This document shows positions 58,661 to 64,000 of a stretch of DNA of 64,000 nucleotides, in pieces. The position numbers were made by a program, and so were the translations under genes. The notes beneath the pieces were generated by a model that saw only the letters and a program-made list of their open reading frames with translations, was not told the origin of the DNA and searched no databases. Within the stretch, counting starts at the first letter, position 1. The number at the start of each line of letters is the position of its first letter. This stretch comes from Onthophagus taurus (taxonomy: Eukaryota > Arthropoda > Insecta > Coleoptera > Scarabaeidae): contig NC_091971.1 of the NCBI RefSeq assembly GCF_036711975.1, positions 6,517,501 through 6,581,500 on the forward strand, written 5' to 3'.

Positions 58661-58741
58661 AACTTTTACTTTATTCTTACTTTTTTTCAAGGATTATAGA
58701 GATTCATGGTATCCGGAATTGTTTCCAAACAAAAGGACGCA

Positions 58742-58813
58742 GGTTCCATGGTGTAATGGTTAGCACTCTGGACTTTGAATCCAGCGATCCGAGTTCAAAT
58801 CTCGGTGGAACCT
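58742..58813 (+). tRNA. tRNA-Gln(UUG) copy 19, last of the array
   Basis: Identical to copy 1. Downstream the repeat ends; a T8 run at about 58831 could terminate transcription. Confidence 0.97.
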
Positions 58814-60784
58814 AAGATTTACTTAACCTTTTTTTTAATAATTAAAAAGTCTAGGTGATGCTTTTCCTTCTGGGTACCAAATATTGTACTCATCCCCTCC
58901 CAATTTTTTTACCTTGTTTGAATCTACTTAAACATCAAGTGAGGTCACAAAAATTATTGACTTATACCAGAGATCAAAGATAACAGTGAACATCATATGT
59001 GGGGTTTAGCATAACTTTATATGGATATCATCTAAAAGGAAGATCTTACTTTTTGGTTAAAAATAATCATTTAGAATTCGTTGTACTTTTCCTTATTACA
59101 ATTAGGTACTACTTTTTTCATTCATATTTATCATATTGCGATACTGTAATAAAGTGTTTAGCAGCAAATCGCGTAAAGTACGCAATGCACAACTACCCAA
59201 GGGGTGGATTTCCCCCTGAAGGTTTGAGTGCGCGCGTGTGCGTACACCAGTTTATGAAATTTTCAGCACCACGGTGCCCAGGTAGGGCTAAACAGCACTC
59301 GCCGAGATGCTGCACACCCTTGGCAACCGGAGGATCAATATAACAATAAAATGCGCGCAACAAAGGGTGCACGCCCCTATTTATCACATACCTACCTTGA
59401 TAACACTTGTAATTACCTTCCAAGACGGATGAAGATATTCGATGCGTCACCTGAACCGGAAAGATTGTACAACAATATCGATGTTTGTTGATTTGTAAAT
59501 CCAGTTAATTTTTTGTTAATAATGATTTAATAAAGTTTACCATTGTGTATTAGTTGGTACATATTTTATGGTTGAGATAGTATAATTTGCGATCGTGAAC
59601 AACACATCGAATCGCTCTCATAAAGTATGCCCAAAACAGTTTCGCTGTTAATCACGGAACCCGTGTGGGAACTAGTAAACGGTACACGCAACCCGAATTT
59701 CGGCAACATTTTTAATTATTGGCCAATGGGGCGGTTTGAATCCGTACGGGAGGGGATGGGTCGTTATTGTACCAGAACAGAACAACCAGTGATTTAATGA
59801 GTTCCGAAACGACACACGCTATGAAATGTTTACAGTTTGTCTAAAACTCAAAACACGCCGGTTTTGGTTAACCAATATTAAATTCAACAAATAAAATCGT
59901 AAATCATTTTCAATATTTGTTCAACGTCTATTTATCCATTGTATTTCAAAGCGGATTAATTTTCATAAACGATATATTTGAATAACATTTCGGTGAATTT
60001 CATGGTAATAAATAGGATGTATCGATTAATAAATTGATTTCGATCTGATCAGATGTAAAAAAAAATCGGCACTGCCAGTCAAAACATCCCCTAATTACGG
60101 TGCGGCTCGCTTTATGCGTGCAATTCTAGCATTATCTCCGTCCCGGCTGCTGCCAAAACTGCACCCCGACACCCTCTCCGGTGCCGGCCAAAATCAATAG
60201 GGGGTTGCGATCACCCCCACCCCCGCCGCCATCCCTTTTCCCGAGTCTCTGCCCGGCTTTGCCAGCCCGGGGTGGTGCGTGGGACTCGCACTGGTCCCGG
60301 GCCCGCTCGCTACGCCTCTACCCCCCCATCTCCAGATGAATAATTTCATCGCGGATATCATTTTCGAAACTCATTAAATCGGTGTTTGTTCTGTACCGGT
60401 TCTGTTTGGGTCCCCAAACACCCCTAAGGTTAGTCTCGCCGATGTAGGTTCAATAATTAAAAATGTTACCTGAAAAAAATTCACGATGCACATTGAACCG
60501 ACTGAAATTTCGAATTAACTGCGGTGATTGAGTCGGATTGATTTTTTGGTTGCCAGTTGGAAATTATTTTTCAACTCGCTGTCGATGTTTCAAGTTCTCA
60601 ACATTAAATTATAATCATGCACAATTCGTTACGACTACCCAGATAATGACCAATTCTACATTGATATTAGCTATGAAGTCTTCTCAACTAATGCAAACTT
60701 TATTTTTAAAGCATCTTAACAAGAGAAACTAAAACCACGGGAAACTGGTTGCCTAATATCTTAGTTTTTTAGAGCAAATTGGTA
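58814..60784. other. Non-coding stretch with a GC-rich block
   Basis: No gene is supported. The block 60110-60340 is strongly GC-rich with C-runs (CCCCCACCCCCGCCGCC near 60213) in AT-rich surroundings and may be regulatory. The short frame at 58999-59343 has no recognisable domain. Confidence 0.4.
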
Positions 60785-60932
60785 TGAAAAACATCTCTAC
60801 CACTCTCTACTAAGAGTAACCGTTTCATGCACTATGTGAAATGTAGCGTCATCCTGCAGGAGCAAAAAGTTTTCTATGCCAAGTTCTTCCAACTGTGGAT
60901 GAAGGAAGTCACGTGTCATTGTTCTTGTCTTC
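60785..60932 (-). mobile_element. DDE transposase fragment (mariner-like)
   Basis: On the minus strand the translation MTRDFLHPQLEELGIENFLL continues with LQDDATFH and then IVHETVTLSREW. This matches the second catalytic block of insect DDE transposases, where QQDGATCHTA is usual. Glycine and other conserved positions are changed and a stop follows the tryptophan. Only about 40 codons are recognisable, so this is a short fossil. Confidence 0.65.
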
Positions 60933-62633
60933 AGGAATGCAAACTTAAAAACATACTAGCTTTTGTGAAATGATAAGTCACAAAAAAATTTGGTATTATA
61001 AGAAGAGAAGTGTAATAAAAATCAACAATGCTGAAAGTTCACTAGAATAATTTACGACGACTTCTTAACCAAGAAAAACGATTCCCGAGACGACATTTGT
61101 TTTAGTATTTCATTAGAGTAGAAAGACTTTAGAGAGAATAATTCATTGGAAGGGATTTCACGTGAAGTAGTGTAGCCATCTGACTACCACGGAGGAGTAG
61201 GACGTTCCGGGAAGCGATTATTTGAATTCAAATAGACTAATTTGTCGCCCTAGTCGGAAACCAGTGTTCGCTGTTTGGGAATGGAATGGGGCGGGAACAT
61301 TCAATAGTACCCGTCGCGGTCCTGTTTGCACAAGTTTAGCGTTCCCGTCGACGCCGGCGTTACGTGTCCGCATCTGAGGGTTGCGTCCGTTGTTTGCATA
61401 TTCTCCTGTTTACCCAGACACGAGACCAAAAGAGTTACTCGGGTTTCCAGTCCCTGAAGAGACACCCCAGAGCGAATGTAATTCGTGGCTGGAATTTGAT
61501 CAGAGATGCCACAAGACTGCTTTAACGATCATAGAAATGGAAAAGTCGAAAAGAGGTGGGAAAAAGTCATTGAATTGATTCAAAATATATTTGCAATAAC
61601 AATTAGATTATAGTTTAATTTTAATATATATGTAAATGCAATGTTTCAAATGAGGTTATACATGTTTCTAGATACTAAAAAATGCATAGAACAACAAAAC
61701 TAGAACGTGTCATAATAGCAAAGCAGAAAGAGGTTACGAAAGCGGGCGCGTTCGGGCGAACACTTTGTTTGCATTTATTTTTGGACCATCGCAAACGATC
61801 TCGCGCTTGCGGTCGCATGTTCATATTTTCCACATTGAATGAAAAAAGAAAAAAAATAAAAATAACGGAGCCAACACTCACACATATACACTTTTTTATC
61901 TAGTTAACACGGGCGTGCACAGGGAGATTCGGCGATCCAAGCGGGCCTGGGCTCGTTCGTAGGGTTACACATTGTCGCTGACGTCACGTTCCTGGACAGT
62001 AACCATGGATACCATCTAGGGATGCTGTATTTTATTCTCGCCCTCTCTGTCCCGGCACGTTTCCGTCCCTCTCTGTAATTTATTTTGCGTATCCATCTTC
62101 TTTACGCCTGTCCCAGTGGCGTACCGTTGCCTATCGCTCTCCCTGTCTAGCGGCGTCCCACCTCCCCTTTTCTCCCGAACCCTATTCCACCCTACACCCG
62201 CGAAGGCCCTTTCGTTGGGGCTTCTATCCCCTTACGGCTCTACCCCCGCCCTCGTTGATCTATAATTCATTTTTGGGCGCTCTCTCCTCCGCTATATTAT
62301 GAATAGATGCGGATATTAATTTTTTAATTAACTCAATTAGTCAACGTTCAACCAGCCGACGTTGGTTTGTTACCAATTTTTCTAAGACTAACTTTAAAGT
62401 TTTTTCTTCTTGATAAGATTTACTGGCACTCACAAACTATTAAAGCTTTATTACTTTTTATTACATTAAAGCAATTTTTATTAACACAAGCTCTTACATA
62501 ATCCAATCTGTATATGTTGTATACAGTGTAATCATATTCCTCTACAATGTTTTACAAATACGCAGCAACTGATGAGGATTAAAATCGAACGATAAACGTT
62601 ATTGATACATTGACTATTATAATTAGAAAAGCT
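60933..62633. other. Non-coding stretch with promoter-like and CT-rich parts
   Basis: 61170-61560 is GC-richer and holds a frame without ATG support. 61905-62000 contains a full CRE palindrome TGACGTCA (61979-61986) and GTAACCATGGATAC, a two-mismatch X-box-like word, within 30 bp. It is followed by a pyrimidine-rich tract at 62035-62260. These suggest a regulatory region; no coding exon is supported. Confidence 0.35.
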
Positions 62634-62639
62634 TTTATT
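62634..62639 (-). terminator. Polyadenylation signal of the dynein gene
   Basis: AATAAA on the minus strand, 66 nt after the dynein stop codon, in AT-rich sequence. It is the first such signal after the stop. Confidence 0.6.
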
Positions 62640-62705
62640 GTAAATTAAGATAGGTATACATAAAGCACCTAAAAACATGTAGGCAAAAAACCCATAAAAC
62701 ATTAA

Positions 62706-63751
62706 TTATTGTGATAAAGCGCATAACATCGCCACTCCTCTTAAAATCCAATGTTCAGGGTCCTTTATTGTAGGTATCGTCATCGCAATAACAAAATTAG
62801 TTGAGTGACCTGTGGTAGATAAAACTCCTTTTCGTTCACTAGTTTTATAAAGAGGGCAAATATAAGTGTGTCGTTGAATCAAATCACTACGTTTTATTGG
62901 TTTTAACCAGATCTATAAAAATTATCTAAATCATTAGGGCCTTGTTAAGTAGAAATTAATCTTTACATAAGGTATAGTACTAAAGAGAACTTTTGGAAGT
63001 GACTCATCTAAACTCATAGATTTCATGTTCCATCTAGCGCCGTCCACGAATAAACCATAAACGTAAACTCCGTCATCGGGAGCTTTACTAAAAGTAGTTG
63101 CTTTCAACATTTCGTAATCAAACGATAATAAATCAATAGGTATTTTATATTTTCTTGCATAGTTTTGTTGGGCACCGGTTAAGAAAGCTTGAGTGAAATA
63201 AAATCCCGATAACCAAAACGTTACTGGGGCTCCATTCTCAAACCATAACTACAAATAATTCTTTTTTGTAAAAACGAATTTTATTGAGAATAAAAGAAAT
63301 ACTTGTAGAAATGATAATCTTTGAAGGAAATCATTTATATAACTTCCCAGTGGTTTCAATGAAGGGTAAGAAGCACCAGCCCACATTTTTGGAATTCGAC
63401 CCGTTAACATACTTGTTAAGACTTCTTCTAACGAAGAATTCATTACAATCACACCTATTATAATTAAAATTAATTAATGAAAAATTGATGAGATAATGAT
63501 TAGAATGGATTAAAACCTTTTATCGCCTTCCTAATGTTCATTAAGCTGCTTCGTATCACACTGAGGAGTTTATTGTATCTTCCCATTTCTTGCACCAAAA
63601 CAGTGTTCATACTTTGATTGTAAGAGGTGGGATATTTTTCCATTACATCAACAATGTCGAAATTTTTGGGAAGTTTATTGAGAATATCCGCTGCTATATC
63701 ATTTACTGTATCATCAGAAGATTTTCCTTCACCACCACCGCTAGCAGCATC
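62706..63751 (-). CDS. Inner-arm axonemal dynein heavy chain, C-terminal exons (partial)
   Basis: Four exons on the minus strand, 63751-63517, 63454-63303, 63248-62967 and 62912-62706 (stop TAA), are separated by introns of 62, 54 and 54 bp with GT-AG ends and consistent phases (1, 0, 0). They encode the last 291 residues of a dynein heavy chain, the end of the motor and its C-terminal domain. Diagnostic stretches are [99 protein letters not shown] and the ending [22 protein letters not shown] with [11 protein letters not shown] fits the single-headed inner-arm group (DNAH3/7/12 type). The product moves axonemal microtubules, which in insects means sperm flagella and chordotonal cilia. The donor of the first exon is weak (GTTTTA). 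The upstream exons, more than 90 percent of the protein, lie outside the window. Confidence 0.95.
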
Positions 63752-64000
63752 CTATATCAAAGATAACAAGAGTTTATACAAAAAGATAATTTATTTCCTC
63801 AAAGTTAATTAAAATTGTTTTTCTTACCCTTGCCGCTATGAGTTGCTTTTATAAATTGTAAAATTTTCTAATTAAAATAATCGATTGAATTAAAACTAGA
63901 ACACTAGACCTGGAACTAGACAGTTTCTAGTTCTTAGTCTACTGTTAGCTGACTTAATAAATTAATTTACTTACTACCAATTCCCACACATCCTGGCAAG
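63752..64000 (-). other. Dynein intron carrying a CTAG-rich repeat
   Basis: Upstream of the first visible dynein exon no homologous coding sequence continues. A strong donor-like GTAAGA on the minus strand near 63827 is not in a usable phase. At 63893-63952 CTAG-rich words (ACTAGACCTGGAACTAGA, TTTCTAGTTCTTAGTC) repeat the vocabulary of the element at 747-914. Confidence 0.5.

Larger units (their letters stand above)
55851..58813 (+). repeat. tRNA-Gln(UUG) tandem array, 19 copies
   Basis: Nineteen 72-nt tRNA genes lie head to tail. Apart from the first gap (297 bp start to start), every start-to-start distance is 150-154 bp, usually 153. The repeat unit is thus a tRNA plus about 81 bp of spacer. 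Spacers fall into two kinds: one with TTACAGATTTCATGGCTTCC (type A) and one with GATTATAGAGATTCATGG (type B). Twelve genes are identical; seven differ at one or more sites. A 458-bp block (three units) is duplicated (56832-57289 into 57290-57747). The regularity implies growth by unequal crossing-over. Confidence 0.95.

Noticed and set aside
55851-58813. CRISPR-like pattern of regular direct repeats and spacers
   Set aside because: The repeats are complete tRNA-Gln genes with Pol III terminators and the spacers are homologous to each other, unlike CRISPR spacers. The genome is eukaryotic.
63781-63860. Possible extra dynein exon ending at a strong GTAAGA donor
   Set aside because: No phase is compatible with the next exon without an in-frame stop, and the residues do not resemble dynein.

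Overview
The window looks like a piece of an insect nuclear genome, plausibly a beetle, though the species is not proven. The reasons are strong AT-richness, gene introns of only 54-62 bp, an axonemal dynein heavy chain, a polyasparagine-rich C2H2 zinc-finger factor, and a mix of decayed non-LTR retrotransposons, Tc1-type transposons and miniature inverted-repeat elements. No bacterial operon, CRISPR array, or recognisable LTR retrovirus, Polinton or viral copy was seen.

Layout. Positions 1-26350 are mostly non-coding: a CTAG-rich inverted-repeat element (747-914), a LINE endonuclease fossil (2516-2862), a 5'-truncated LINE with a long open RT tail on the minus strand (10581-11765), a 676-bp TA-flanked inverted-repeat element (11877-12552), a perfect 48-bp palindrome (14700-14747) and a degenerate minisatellite near 18.4 kb. 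The first firm gene is the last coding exon of a two-finger C2H2 transcription factor (start ATG 26457, stop 28037). It has a short upstream ORF whose stop overlaps the start codon, and a roughly 2-kb U-rich 3' region. Downstream lies a cluster of AGATGGC-type (CTCF-like) motifs (30.2-30.9 kb), then a small minus-strand ORF with a perfect RFX X-box just upstream of its start (31.1-31.4 kb).

From 34.6 to 49.4 kb there are a GC-rich promoter-like island, a 1.2-kb foldback DNA element, a second TA-type inverted-repeat element, a Jockey-like LINE remnant, satellite-like repeats, a hammerhead-ribozyme-like motif (minus strand, 47185-47233), a LINE 3' fragment and a Tc1-like transposase fossil. From 49.4 to 55.8 kb there are only candidate exons and another degenerate repeat.

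The most striking structure is at 55851-58813: 19 tRNA-Gln(UUG) genes on the plus strand, 18 of them in a near-perfect 153-bp tandem array. Twelve copies are identical, several carry changes, and one looks dead. The window ends with the last four coding exons (291 residues) of an inner-arm axonemal dynein heavy chain on the minus strand (62706-63751).

The firmly supported host genes are the zinc-finger gene, the dynein gene and the tRNA array. All smaller ORFs are flagged as candidates.
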